From assembly GCF_018613795.1 (NCBI RefSeq), contig NZ_JAGGPN010000012.1, forward strand, positions 19,769-83,768: a stretch of DNA of 64,000 nt. Direction: 5' to 3'. The DNA is from Arthrobacter sp. ISL-65 (GTDB lineage: Bacteria; Actinomycetota; Actinomycetes; Actinomycetales; Micrococcaceae). This document shows positions 9,233 to 17,607 of the stretch, piece by piece (the stretch's first letter is position 1; every line of letters begins with the position of its first letter). Below the pieces are notes generated by a model. It was not told the origin of the DNA, searched no databases, and saw only the letters and a list, made by a program, of their open reading frames with translations. The translations under genes and the position numbers were made by a program.

Positions 9233-10254
9233 AAGCCGTCGTTGTCCACGGTGCCAACGACCTCCGCATCGACGAACGCCCCGAGCCCGTGGCCGGGCCG
9301 GGTGAGGTTGTCCTCGACGTCGAATGGGGCGGGATTTGCGGATCCGACCTTTCGTACTGGCGCCACGGCGCTTCCGGAACCGCGCAGCTGAAGTCCCCGC
9401 TCGTCCTGGGCCACGAGGTGGCCGGCCGGATCGCCCAGCTGGGCGACGGCGTCGAACACCTCGACGTCGGCCAGCCGGTCACGGTCCATCCCGCGGAACT
9501 CGTGGGGGACGGGATCATGCCGGAGCGGCTCAGCGGCCGGACCAACCTGTACCCGCAGATCCGCTACTTCGGATCGGCAGCCTTCGATCCGCACACCGAC
9601 GGCGGCTTCAGCGAACGCAAGCTGGTCCGCGCGTCGCAGATCCGTCCGCTTCCCGACGGCGTGGACACCCTCCGCGGGGCACTTGCTGAACCGCTCGCCG
9701 TCGCCCTCCACGCGGTGGGGCGTGCGGGTTCGCTCGCCGGCCGCGACGTGCTGGTCAACGGCGCCGGGCCGATCGGATCCCTGGTGATCGCGGCCGCCAA
9801 GTACGCCGGTGCGCGGACCGTCATCGCCGCGGACATCAACGACGCCTCGCTGAGGATCGCAAAGGCCATGGGCGCGGACGAGGTCCGCAACCTGGCCGAC
9901 GGCGGAACCCTGCCGGAGGACGTGGAGCTCGTGTTCGAGGCCACCGGGATCCCCGCCGTACTGGGCGGCATCCTCCGGGCCACCGCCCGCGGCGGAACCA
10001 TCGTCCAGGTGGGCAACCTGCCCGGCGCCCCGGCCCCGGCCGCACTCGGGGATCTCGTGACCCGGGAAATCACCTGGATCGGTTCCTACCGGTTCGCGGA
10101 CGAGATCACCGATGCGCTCAAGGCGATGTCCGACGGCCTGGACGTCTCACCCGTCATCACCCACAAGTTCGGCATCGACCAGGCCGCGGAAGCCATGCGG
10201 GTCTCCGCGGACCCGGCCGCCGGCAGCAGCAAGGTCATGCTCCGCCTCTCCTGA
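9229..10254 (+). CDS. zinc-dependent sugar-acid dehydrogenase (L-gulonate/L-idonate 5-dehydrogenase, RspB type)
   Basis: 341 residues, medium-chain dehydrogenase. Zinc ligands in GGICGSDLSYW (Cys, about residue 40) and LGHEVAG (His-Glu, about 62); the cysteine-rich structural-zinc loop is lost, as in idonate dehydrogenase relatives. Rossmann motif NGAGPIGSLV at about 170. The start overlaps the stop of the transporter (ATGA), showing translational coupling. With the downstream ManD/RspA homologue this is the rspB-rspA pairing; members of this group oxidise L-gulonate to D-fructuronate. Substrate is inferred from context. Confidence 0.85.
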   Translation: MKAVVVHGANDLRIDERPEPVAGPGEVVLDVEWGGICGSDLSYWRHGASGTAQLKSPLVLGHEVAGRIAQLGDGVEHLDVGQPVTVHPAELVGDGIMPERLSGRTNLYPQIRYFGSAAFDPHTDGGFSERKLVRASQIRPLPDGVDTLRGALAEPLAVALHAVGRAGSLAGRDVLVNGAGPIGSLVIAAAKYAGARTVIAADINDASLRIAKAMGADEVRNLADGGTLPEDVELVFEATGIPAVLGGILRATARGGTIVQVGNLPGAPAPAALGDLVTREITWIGSYRFADEITDALKAMSDGLDVSPVITHKFGIDQAAEAMRVSADPAAGSSKVMLRLS

Positions 10255-10320
10255 CCCAACTGGGTAGCAGCAGATGGCGTTCTGAGGGCTCATAACGCCA
10301 TCTGCTGCGACCTACTTGCA
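10255..10320. repeat. 66-bp palindromic element, copy A
   Basis: Two 32-nt arms around a GG centre, about 26 of 32 positions pairing. The arms end in the core CGTTCTGAG/CTCATAACG. Same length and core as copy B (16644-16709), but the middle of the stem differs and stays paired. Lies inside the operon between two genes, so the RNA would form a large hairpin that could protect or attenuate downstream mRNA. Confidence 0.8.
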
Positions 10321-10348
10321 ATTCTCGACACACAAAAGGACCCAACCA

Positions 10349-11560
10349 GTGAAGATCACCGACGCACGAGTAGTGGTTTCGTCGCCAGGACGGAATTACG
10401 TCACGCTCGTTATCGAAACCGAGGACGGGATTACCGGCATCGGCGACGCCACCCTCAACGGACGTGAACTGGCCGTGGCGTCCTACCTGTCCGAGCACCT
10501 CTGCCCGCTGCTGATCGGCCGCGACGCCCGCCGCATCGAGGATGCCTGGCAGTACTTCTACAAGGGTGCCTACTGGCGCCGCGGACCGGTGACCATGACC
10601 GCGATCGCCGCGATCGACGTCGCCCTTTGGGACATCAAGGGCAAGGCCGCTGGCATGCCGGTGTACGAACTGCTCGGCGGCGCAGCCCGTGAGGGCGTCA
10701 TGGTCTACGGCCACGCCAGCGGCTCCTCGCTGGAGGACCTCAACGCCGACTTCCAGCACCACCTGGACCTCGGCTACAAGGCGATCCGGGCCCAGGCCGC
10801 CGTGCCGGGACTGGAGAAGACCTACGGAATCGCACCGGTGGACGGCAGGACCTACGAACCCGCCAGCGGCAACATCCCGCAGGAAGATCTGTGGGAGACC
10901 ACCGCATACCTGGACTTCGCGCCGAAGATGATGGCGCACGTTCGTGAACAGTTCGGCTACGGCGTGCACGTCCTGCACGACGTCCATCACCGGCTGACGC
11001 CGATCGAGGCCGGTCGGCTGGGCGCCTCGCTGGAGCCGTTCCGCCCGTTCTGGATTGAAGATCCGACGCCGGCCGAGGACCAGTCGGCGTTCCGCCTGAT
11101 CCGCCAGCACACGACGACGCCGATCGCCGTCGGCGAGGTGTTCAACTCGATCTGGGACTGCCAGCAGCTGATCACAGAACGCCTGATCGACTACATCCGC
11201 ACCTCGGTCTCGCACGCCGGCGGCATCACGCACCTGCGCCGCATCTTCTCGCTGGCTGACCTGTACGGCGTCCGCTCGGGCTCACACGGCGCGGGCGACC
11301 TGTCGCCGGTGTCCTTCGCCGCGGCGCTGCACGTGGACATGAGCATCCCCAACTTCGGCGTGCAGGAGTACATGGGCCACCGCGACCCCGCCAACGAGGT
11401 GTTCAAGACCTCCTATACCTTCACCGACGGCTACATGCACCCAGGTGACGCCCCCGGCCTGGGGGTCGAGTTCGACGAGGAGGCGGCCGCCAAGTTTCCG
11501 TTCGACGCCAAGTACCTGCCCATCAACCGCCGCCTCGACGGGTCGGTGCATGACTGGTGA
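10349..11560 (+). CDS. manD: D-mannonate dehydratase, enolase superfamily (ManD/RspA)
   Basis: 403 residues, the usual length for ManD. Metal ligands in HDVHHR (Asp, about 210), WIEDPT (Glu, about 236) and VGEVFNS (Glu, about 262), with a catalytic His in SGSHGAGD (about 312). It dehydrates D-mannonate (some members D-gluconate) to 2-keto-3-deoxygluconate. I start at GTG 10349 after AAAAGGA; an in-frame TTG at 10316 lies inside the palindrome and is less likely. The following kinase overlaps by 4 bp (GTGA). Confidence 0.9.
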   Translation: MKITDARVVVSSPGRNYVTLVIETEDGITGIGDATLNGRELAVASYLSEHLCPLLIGRDARRIEDAWQYFYKGAYWRRGPVTMTAIAAIDVALWDIKGKAAGMPVYELLGGAAREGVMVYGHASGSSLEDLNADFQHHLDLGYKAIRAQAAVPGLEKTYGIAPVDGRTYEPASGNIPQEDLWETTAYLDFAPKMMAHVREQFGYGVHVLHDVHHRLTPIEAGRLGASLEPFRPFWIEDPTPAEDQSAFRLIRQHTTTPIAVGEVFNSIWDCQQLITERLIDYIRTSVSHAGGITHLRRIFSLADLYGVRSGSHGAGDLSPVSFAAALHVDMSIPNFGVQEYMGHRDPANEVFKTSYTFTDGYMHPGDAPGLGVEFDEEAAAKFPFDAKYLPINRRLDGSVHDW

Positions 11561-12555
11561 GTAACCCGACACAAGCACGGCCGTTCGACGTCGTCGCCAT
11601 GGGGGAGATCCTCCTTGAGGTGGCCACCGACGTCCCCTTCGGGCATGGCGTTCCGGCGCAGCTGGGCATTTCCGGCGACGCGCTGAACGTTGCCGCGGCT
11701 GCCGCTGCGGCCGGTGCCCGCACCGCGCTGCTGGCAGTACTGCCCGACGACGACCTCGGCCAGGCGGTCGCCGCCAGGATCGCTGAGCTCGGCATTTCCA
11801 CCGAACTCCTGAAGTTCCGCCCCGGCCAACAGGGCGTGTACCTGGTGCACTGCGACCCCGACGGGCAGCGCGAGTTCTCCTACGCGCGCAGCGGCAGTGT
11901 CGGCTCAACGCTGGGGCCGGACGACGTCGACGCGGGCGTATTTGCCGCGGCCGGCGCAGTGATCGCCGGCGGCATCGCCTGCGCCATTTCGGCCACGTCT
12001 CGCGCCGCCGTTTTCAGGGCCGCCGAGGTGGCCCGCCGGTTCGTCTTTGACCCGAACTACCGGCCGCGGCTCACCTCCGTGAAGGATGCGACGGCGGCCG
12101 TCACCGGGCTTTCGCCGAAGGCCTTTCTGGTGACGCCGTCGTTCCCGGGGGAGACATCGGCCCTGCTGGGCACGTCCTCGCCCGCCGAAGCGGCCGCCAC
12201 ACTGCGCGCGCTGGGCACTGCCAATGTGGCAGTAACGTGCGGGGCCGAGGGAATCCAGCTGGAAAGCGACACTGATTCGGCCTGGATCGAAGCCATCCCC
12301 GCGCCGGCAGTGGTGGACCAGACCGGGGCAGGCGACGCCTTTGTGGGCACGCTGACCGCGCGGCTGGTGCTCGGCGATAGCCTTCCCGAGGCTGCCCGGT
12401 ACGGCGCAGCCGCGGCCTCGCTCGTGGTGGGCGGCAAGGGCGGCACGGGCTTCATTCCGAGCTTCGAGCAGACCCGCGCCCATGCCCTGGGGGCGGACAC
12501 CTTGGGGGCGCGGACCGTGGACGCACCCGAAGGAGAGCTGTCATCGCACGCCTGA
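11557..12555 (+). CDS. kdgK: 2-keto-3-deoxygluconate kinase, PfkB family
   Basis: 332 residues. Ribokinase-fold features are clear: N-terminal MGEILLEV, a GGDALNVA-like segment changed to [10 protein letters not shown] (about 40), and the C-terminal PfkB signature [11 protein letters not shown] (about 252) with the catalytic Asp. It phosphorylates the sugar acid made by the dehydratase, giving KDPG. GTG start overlaps the dehydratase stop. The last about 25 residues are a non-conserved tail that overlaps the start of the next gene. Confidence 0.87.
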   Translation: MSNPTQARPFDVVAMGEILLEVATDVPFGHGVPAQLGISGDALNVAAAAAAAGARTALLAVLPDDDLGQAVAARIAELGISTELLKFRPGQQGVYLVHCDPDGQREFSYARSGSVGSTLGPDDVDAGVFAAAGAVIAGGIACAISATSRAAVFRAAEVARRFVFDPNYRPRLTSVKDATAAVTGLSPKAFLVTPSFPGETSALLGTSSPAEAAATLRALGTANVAVTCGAEGIQLESDTDSAWIEAIPAPAVVDQTGAGDAFVGTLTARLVLGDSLPEAARYGAAAASLVVGGKGGTGFIPSFEQTRAHALGADTLGARTVDAPEGELSSHA

Positions 12556-14057
12556 GCAGTACCACTGTCAGCAGTGCCAACCTGAGCAGTAACCCGGGAA
12601 CGGCGGCCGCGTTCCCGGGCGCCGAGTTCCCCGGCGCCGCGCTCCGGGCCAACGGCCTGAAGCCCGGCATCGTGCACTTGGGCCTGGGCGCCTTCGCCCG
12701 CGCACACACCGCCGTCTTCACCGAGAACGCCATGCTGGCCGCGGGGGAATCCGGCTGGGGGATCACAGGCGTCACCCAGCGCTCGGACACCGTGGCCCGG
12801 CAGCTTGCACCGCAGGACGGGCTCTTCACCGTGGCCGAACGGGGTGAAGGTGCCGCGCCGCTCCGCGTGGTCTCGAGCATCGTGGACGCCATCTCGGGGC
12901 GGGACAACCCGGCCGCCGTGGTGGACCGGATCGCCGCGCCGGAGATCCTCGTGGTCACGCTGACCATCACCGAGAAGGGCTACCGGATCAACCCGCAGAC
13001 CGGATCCCTCAACACGGCGGACGAGGAGGTCAGCGCGGACCTCGGCGGGCGTGCGCCGCTCACGGCCATCGGGCAGATCGCCCGCGGCCTGCAGCAGCGT
13101 TCCCGTACCGGAGCCGGGCCGCTCACCGTGGTCTCGTGTGACAACCTTCCCGGCAACGGAGAACTGACTGAGAAGCTGGTCCACGCCTTCGCCGCCGCCC
13201 TTCCGGCTGCTGAGGCCGAACCGCTCACCGCCTGGCTGGACGCGAACGTCACGTTCCCCAGCACCATGGTGGACCGGATGGTGCCGGCCACGACGGCGGG
13301 TGACCTGGACGCCGTCGAACGTGAACTTGGGCTGCGGGATGAGGCCGCCGTGGTGGCCGAGCCGTTCATGCAGTGGGTTATCGAGGACAACTTCGCCGCC
13401 GGCCGCCCGCGGTGGGAGGAGGCCGGAGCCCTGTTCAGCAGCGACGTCGCGGCCTGGGAAGCGGCGAAGCTGCGGCTGCTGAATGCGAGCCACTCGCTGC
13501 TGGCCTATCTCGGCCTCGCCGCGGGCAAGGAGACCATCAGCGACGCCGTGGCCGAGGAAGCGTTTTTCACCGCTGCGCGGCGCATGATGGCAGAGGACGT
13601 CCTGCCCACCATCACACTTCCGGAGGGACTCGACGCGGACGAGTACTGCGCCCAGGTGCTGACCCGTTTCGCCAACCCCGCCCTCGGCCACACCACGGCC
13701 AAGGTGGGCAGCGACGGTTCGCAGAAGATCGGCCTGCGCCTGCTCAGCACCGTGCGCGGAAACCTCGACGCCGGCCGTGAACCCCGGTGGGCGGCGCTCG
13801 CCGTCGCTGCGTGGATGCGGCACGTGGCCGCCACCCCCATGGCGGAGCTGGACGACCCGCTGGCCGCCGAACTCCATGTCGCGCTGCCGGTTTCGCGCTC
13901 CGCGGCCGACGTCGTCCCCGCGCTGCTGGGCTGCCGCAGCGTCTTCGACCCCGAACTCGCGGAGCATGCCGGCTTCGCCGACCTCCTCATCCACTGGTAC
14001 AGCATCATCGACACGCACGGGCTGGACGGCCTGAGAAAAGAGATCAACCATGGCTGA
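12543..14057 (+). CDS. uxuB: D-mannonate oxidoreductase (fructuronate reductase), mannitol dehydrogenase family
   Basis: Up to 504 residues. It starts its conserved part with GIVHLGLGAFARAHTAV and has TEKGY, VSCDN, TFPSTMVDRM.PA, QWVIEDNF and LRLLNASHSLLAYLG, the last two bearing the catalytic Lys/Asn/His region of this family. It interconverts D-fructuronate and D-mannonate with NAD(H). The first ATG/GTG/TTG in frame is GTG 12672, but that would begin inside the nucleotide-binding strand. A Shine-Dalgarno AGGAGAG sits just before ATC 12543, overlapping the kinase gene, so an ATC start (or an error in the sequence) is likely. Overlaps eda by 8 bp. Confidence 0.87.
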   Translation: MARLSSTTVSSANLSSNPGTAAAFPGAEFPGAALRANGLKPGIVHLGLGAFARAHTAVFTENAMLAAGESGWGITGVTQRSDTVARQLAPQDGLFTVAERGEGAAPLRVVSSIVDAISGRDNPAAVVDRIAAPEILVVTLTITEKGYRINPQTGSLNTADEEVSADLGGRAPLTAIGQIARGLQQRSRTGAGPLTVVSCDNLPGNGELTEKLVHAFAAALPAAEAEPLTAWLDANVTFPSTMVDRMVPATTAGDLDAVERELGLRDEAAVVAEPFMQWVIEDNFAAGRPRWEEAGALFSSDVAAWEAAKLRLLNASHSLLAYLGLAAGKETISDAVAEEAFFTAARRMMAEDVLPTITLPEGLDADEYCAQVLTRFANPALGHTTAKVGSDGSQKIGLRLLSTVRGNLDAGREPRWAALAVAAWMRHVAATPMAELDDPLAAELHVALPVSRSAADVVPALLGCRSVFDPELAEHAGFADLLIHWYSIIDTHGLDGLRKEINHG

Positions 14058-14673
14058 CGCCACCAGCGTTCTGAACGTTTCCCCGGTCATCCCCGTGGTG
14101 ACCATCGAGGACCCGCAGCATGCGGTTCCGGTCGCCCGGGCACTTGCCGACGGCGGCGTCCGGATTATCGAGCTCACCCTCCGGACGGACACTGCGCTGA
14201 CCTCGCTGAAGGCCATCGCCAACGAGGTGCCGGACATCCTGGTGGGAGCCGGGACCATCCTCACGCCCGCGCAGGCGGACGCTGCTGTGGCGGCGGGCGC
14301 GCAGTTCCTGGTCAGCCCCGGCGTGACGCCGTCGCTGCTGGACCACATGCTCTCCCTCGAGGTTCCGGTGCTTCCGGGCGTGGCAACTGTGGGCGAGGTG
14401 TTGGCCGTGCTGGAGCGCGGGCTGGACACCATGAAGTTCTTCCCGGCCGGTCCAGCCGGCGGCCCGGCCTACCTGGCAGCCATCGGGGCACCCATCCCGC
14501 AGGTGACGTTCTGCCCGACCGGCGGCATCAGCCTTGCGACGGCGCCGGACTACCTGAGGCTGCCCAACGTCAGCTGCGTCGGAGGCAGCTGGCTGACGCC
14601 GCGCGCCGCCGTCGAAAGCGGGGACTGGCAGCAGATCACCGAACTGGCACGGGAAGCGGCAGCGCTGGGCTGA
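14050..14673 (+). CDS. eda: 2-dehydro-3-deoxyphosphogluconate (KDPG) aldolase
   Basis: 207 residues, normal length. Class I aldolase motifs: IPVVTI at the N-terminus, general-base region IIELTLRT (Glu about 40), VGAGTI, LVSPGVT, and the Schiff-base lysine in MKFFPAG (about 133), then FCPTGGI for phosphate binding. It splits KDPG to pyruvate and glyceraldehyde-3-phosphate and is the last step encoded in this operon. Starts within the end of uxuB, so the two are translationally coupled. Confidence 0.93.
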   Translation: MADATSVLNVSPVIPVVTIEDPQHAVPVARALADGGVRIIELTLRTDTALTSLKAIANEVPDILVGAGTILTPAQADAAVAAGAQFLVSPGVTPSLLDHMLSLEVPVLPGVATVGEVLAVLERGLDTMKFFPAGPAGGPAYLAAIGAPIPQVTFCPTGGISLATAPDYLRLPNVSCVGGSWLTPRAAVESGDWQQITELAREAAALG

Positions 14674-14707
14674 AAGCGCGACGGCCGGCGCTGACGAAAG
14701 TTGCCTC

Positions 14708-14729
14708 AGATCTACTTGACCGTAGATCT
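14708..14729. promoter_or_regulatory. palindromic operator-like site over a -35 box
   Basis: AGATCTAC TTGACC GTAGATCT: perfect 8-bp arms around TTGACC, which itself resembles a -35 box. It lies 86 bp before the small gene at 14815. A -10 box at the expected distance is not clear (TAGAGT at 14746 is too far). Good candidate for a repressor or activator site. Confidence 0.55.
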
Positions 14730-14814
14730 GCCTTCGGGACGGGCGTAGAGTCGGGAAAGACCGGACCTAAAACCGGTCGCAGCCTGAACAGACGCACAAC
14801 CTAAGGAGTTCATC

Positions 14815-15000
14815 ATGAACTTGGGAAACATGATCAGGAATGCCGCAGGACGTATTTCCGGACGGACCACCCAAGGAACCACCGGGGGCTACACGCGGGG
14901 CACCAGGCCCAACACCACGGGACGGACCTCGTCCATGGGCCGCGGCCGCACCGCCGGGGGTATCGGAGACAAGATCCGCCACATGCTCCACCGGCACTGA
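14815..15000 (+). CDS. small basic Gly/Arg/Thr-rich protein
   Basis: 61 residues, with Gly, Arg and Thr making up about half of the sequence. Short repeats GRTT, GRTS and GRGRT (about 17-45) are bracketed by an amphipathic N-terminus (MNLGNMIRN) and a His-rich C-terminus (MLHRH). No membrane segment or known domain. TAAGGAG 6 nt before the ATG and the palindromic promoter site upstream support a real gene. Low complexity and charge suggest nucleic-acid or surface binding; I do not recognise it. Confidence 0.65.
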   Translation: MNLGNMIRNAAGRISGRTTQGTTGGYTRGTRPNTTGRTSSMGRGRTAGGIGDKIRHMLHRH

Positions 15001-15115
15001 CGCTGAGGCACGCAAGTCCAGTCCCTGAGGTCCATGGCGACCCGGGACTGGCACAACAATTACAAGAAGCGTTTGGCCGCAGCCACCCGGTGTTGCCGCG
15101 GCCACCGTATGCGCA

Positions 15116-15290
15116 GGGGAGGTTGCCGTGGCGAGCCGCGGCGCCTCCCTTGCTGCTGACTTCGAAATTGGCTCGGTCTCCAAGGGGATCACGAGGCTGC
15201 TGTATGTCGACGCCATGAGCCGTGGCGAAGCTGGGTCCCGACACCACGCTGGCTGGCCCGAGGCCCTCCGAGTTGGGCGGTAAGCAACCC
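15116..15290 (+). pseudogene. remnant of a serine beta-lactamase-like hydrolase
   Basis: The + frame from 15116 reads GEVAVASRGASL, then FEIGSVSKGIT and LLYVDAMSRGE. This matches the SxxK active-site region (SVSK at 15173-15184) of beta-lactamase-related serine hydrolases. After 15232 the similarity continues only in another frame (LGPDTTLA), so there is a frameshift, and then it is lost. There is no start, no YxN and no C-terminal motif, so this is a decayed fragment of about 60 codons. Nothing else is seen in 15001-15357. Confidence 0.6.
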
Positions 15291-15357
15291 TCCCCACCTA
15301 GCCCCGCAAGCTCGGTTAGGGAATCCTGCGGGCGTTGGCCCCGTTGCTGTTGCCGCA

Positions 15358-16557
15358 CTACTTCTCGCCTGCGCGCTCCAATGCCTGGTCGTGCTCGGCG
15401 TGGGCTTGGCGGATCAGGTTCATGAACTCGGTCTCGTTCCGGATGAGCCGCTTGTACTTCTCCGGGAGCTTCTTGAGCTCCTGCTCTTCGCGGACCAGCT
15501 TGTCGAAGATCCGCTCGCGCTCGACGATGTCCGTCTCGTAGTTGAGGTCCACGTACGTGGTGGCGTGCCGCCTGGCGCCGGAGACCATGGTCTTGGCCTT
15601 GCCCTTGGGGCTGAGGAGGGAGCCGATGATGGTGACGGCGAGTACGCCGAGGATCACGCTGAGCGACAGGCCGGTGCTGATTTCTACGACGTTCACGTGT
15701 TCGCCGTCGTTGATGAACGGCAGGGTGTTCTCGTGCAGGGCGTGCAGGATCAGCTTGACGCCGATGAAGCCGAGGATGGCGGCGAGGCCGTAGGAGAGGT
15801 AGATGAGCCGGTCGAGGAGCTCGTCGATGAGGAAGAACAGCTGCCGCAGGCCCATGAGCGAGAACGCGGTGGCTGTGAAGACGATGAACACGTTCTGCGT
15901 CAGGCCGAAGATGGCAGGGATGGAGTCCAGCGCGAAGAGAATGTCCGTGGCGCCGATGGCCACCATCACCAGGAGCATCGGGGTGAGGACCCTCTTGCCG
16001 TCAACCTCGGTGAAGAGCTTATCGCCGTCGAAATGCTCGGAGGCCGGCAGGAACTTCTTGGCGAGCCGGACCACGAGAGTTTCGCTGTCGTCGTCGTCGT
16101 GGTTGTCCGGCTTGAGCAGGTTCCCGGCGGTGATGAGCAGGATGAGCCCGAAGATGTAGAACACCCAGGCGAAGCTGTTGATCAGCGCGGCGCCGAGGAA
16201 GATGAAGCCTGTCCGGGCCAGCAGCGAGAAGACGATGCCGAACAGGAGCACCTTCTGCTGGTCGGCACGCGGCACCTTGAAGCTGGACATGATGATCAGG
16301 AACACGAAAAGGTTGTCCACGGACAACGCCTTCTCGGTCACGTAGCCGGCGAAGTACTCAGTGCCCATCTTGGAGCCGCCGAAGAACCAGACACCGAGGC
16401 CGAACACGAGGGCCATGCCCACATAAATGGCGGACCAGGTGCCGGATTCCTTGAGGGTGGGGGTGTGGGCTTTGCGGACGTGGAAGAAGAAGTCGAAGGC
16501 CAGGAGCGCGACGATTCCGGCAATCGTGAGGATCCAGACCATAGGGGGAACTTCCAT
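15358..16557 (-). CDS. TerC/Alx family integral membrane protein
   Basis: 399 residues with about nine membrane segments. Family motifs with conserved membrane acids are present: EKALSVDNLFVF (about residue 72) and FALDSIPAIFGLTQN (about 200). A charged, helical cytoplasmic C-terminus rich in Glu/Lys follows (about 320-399). Relatives include E. coli Alx and TerC, linked to manganese/calcium export, metalation of secreted proteins, pH stress and tellurite. ATG at 16557 used; ATG six codons later is also possible. Monocistronic, with a 66-bp palindrome upstream. Confidence 0.9.
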   Translation of the reverse strand: MEVPPMVWILTIAGIVALLAFDFFFHVRKAHTPTLKESGTWSAIYVGMALVFGLGVWFFGGSKMGTEYFAGYVTEKALSVDNLFVFLIIMSSFKVPRADQQKVLLFGIVFSLLARTGFIFLGAALINSFAWVFYIFGLILLITAGNLLKPDNHDDDDSETLVVRLAKKFLPASEHFDGDKLFTEVDGKRVLTPMLLVMVAIGATDILFALDSIPAIFGLTQNVFIVFTATAFSLMGLRQLFFLIDELLDRLIYLSYGLAAILGFIGVKLILHALHENTLPFINDGEHVNVVEISTGLSLSVILGVLAVTIIGSLLSPKGKAKTMVSGARRHATTYVDLNYETDIVERERIFDKLVREEQELKKLPEKYKRLIRNETEFMNLIRQAHAEHDQALERAGEK

Positions 16558-16643
16558 GCTGCCTCTTTCCTGAGCGCTGAGGGCGGGGCGTGCAAGACAA
16601 CCCTACCCAGTGCGCTCTGCCCGCCCGCAACAGCAGGTGTGCC

Positions 16644-16709
16644 CCCAACTGACTCGCAGTTGTTGTCGTTATGAGGGCTCATAACGACAACAACTGCGAG
16701 TCAGTTGGG
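16644..16709. repeat. 66-bp perfect palindromic element, copy B
   Basis: Two perfectly matching 32-nt arms around GG; the core is CGTTATGAG GG CTCATAACG. It lies between the divergent start of the TerC gene and the end of the ArsR gene. Shares its outer CCCAACTG, a central GCAG and the core with copy A at 10255. Confidence 0.9.
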
Positions 16710-16721
16710 CTAGGAGGCTGC

Positions 16722-17477
16722 TCAGCCGTACATCAGCGAGCCCGGCGTGGTGAGCTTTTCCCCGGTCTCGAGCCAGGTCTTCAGGCCGGAGAGGATCATG
16801 GGCCAGCCGCCGTAGAGCTGCTCGTTGGCGCCTTCGCGGAGCTGGTCGTGCGTGACGGTGAGGTGGCACGAGTCGTCGCCGACCGGCTCGATTTCCCACG
16901 TGACGCGGGAGGTGCCCTCAGCCTTGACGTCCTCGCCCCAGAGCGCGCGCATGGTCTGTACCAGCCGGCGCGGGGGATCGACCTCGAGGTTCTCGCCCTC
17001 GCCCAGGAGCGCCCCGGCTTTGGGGTTGCCCATCTCGAAACGGGAGCCCGTGGTCCAGTCCGATTTCAGCGTGTTCCCGAACTGGTACTTGCTTCGGATA
17101 TCGCTGTCCGTGATGGCTTCCCAGAGCCGTTCCGGAGTGGTCTTGATGTAGATTTCGAAGATCTTTTCCATGGGACTTTCCAATCGGGATTTGAGGTCGC
17201 TGAGCGCAGCGGCCCATGGTTCTGCGTATTTGCTCACCCAGCGGTCGTGGACGAGCCTGATGGGCACCGGATTGAGGAAGTGCAGTTTCTCGCGGCCGCG
17301 GCGCCTGGTCACCACGAGGCCCGCCTCTTCCAGGATTTTAAGGTGCTTCATAACGCCGAATCGGGTGATCTCGAAGTGTGCTTCGAGGGCACTAAGCGTC
17401 TGCCCGTCTTCGCTGAAAAGCTGGTCCAGAAGCTCCCTGCGGATCGGGTCAGCAAGGGCCTTAAACACGGCGTCCAT
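16722..17477 (-). CDS. ArsR-type HTH fused to SRPBCC (AHSA1) domain
   Basis: 251 residues. Residues 1-90 form an ArsR winged helix (FKALADPIRRELLDQL at the start, recognition helix ITRFGVMKHLKILEEAGLV). Residues 95-245 form an activator-of-Hsp90-ATPase-like SRPBCC lipid-binding fold (IYIKTTPERLWEAITD at its start). Normally these two are separate neighbouring genes; here they are one protein. I start at ATG 17477 because a clear promoter ends 7 nt upstream with an operator in its spacer; the ATG has no Shine-Dalgarno, fitting a leaderless mRNA. Ligand unknown; probably self-regulating. Confidence 0.88.
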   Translation of the reverse strand: MDAVFKALADPIRRELLDQLFSEDGQTLSALEAHFEITRFGVMKHLKILEEAGLVVTRRRGREKLHFLNPVPIRLVHDRWVSKYAEPWAAALSDLKSRLESPMEKIFEIYIKTTPERLWEAITDSDIRSKYQFGNTLKSDWTTGSRFEMGNPKAGALLGEGENLEVDPPRRLVQTMRALWGEDVKAEGTSRVTWEIEPVGDDSCHLTVTHDQLREGANEQLYGGWPMILSGLKTWLETGEKLTTPGSLMYG

Positions 17478-17484
17478 AGGATTT

Positions 17485-17514
17485 AGAATAGGTGACCATT
17501 TGGTCACATGTCAA
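17485..17514 (-). promoter_or_regulatory. promoter with operator for the ArsR-SRPBCC gene
   Basis: On the minus strand TTGACA (17509-17514) and TATTCT (17485-17490) are 18 bp apart. The spacer contains the inverted repeat GTGACCA AA TGGTCAC, so repressor bound there would cover both boxes. The -10 box ends 7 nt before the ATG, implying transcription begins at or next to the start codon. Confidence 0.75.
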
Positions 17515-17607
17515 TGGTCCGTCGGGTCCCTGATTGGGAGGGAGGGAGCTCGGGGGTAGGGGAGGCGGACGGGCGGCAAGGGCAAAACGGGCCGGAGCGC
17601 GACGGCG

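Noticed and set aside
12057..14432. Minus-strand open frame of 791 codons
   Set aside because: Antisense to kdgK, uxuB and eda, which have motifs and coupled starts.
15391..16674. Long + strand open frame of 427 codons
   Set aside because: Exactly antisense to the TerC gene; acidic low-complexity translation with no family features.
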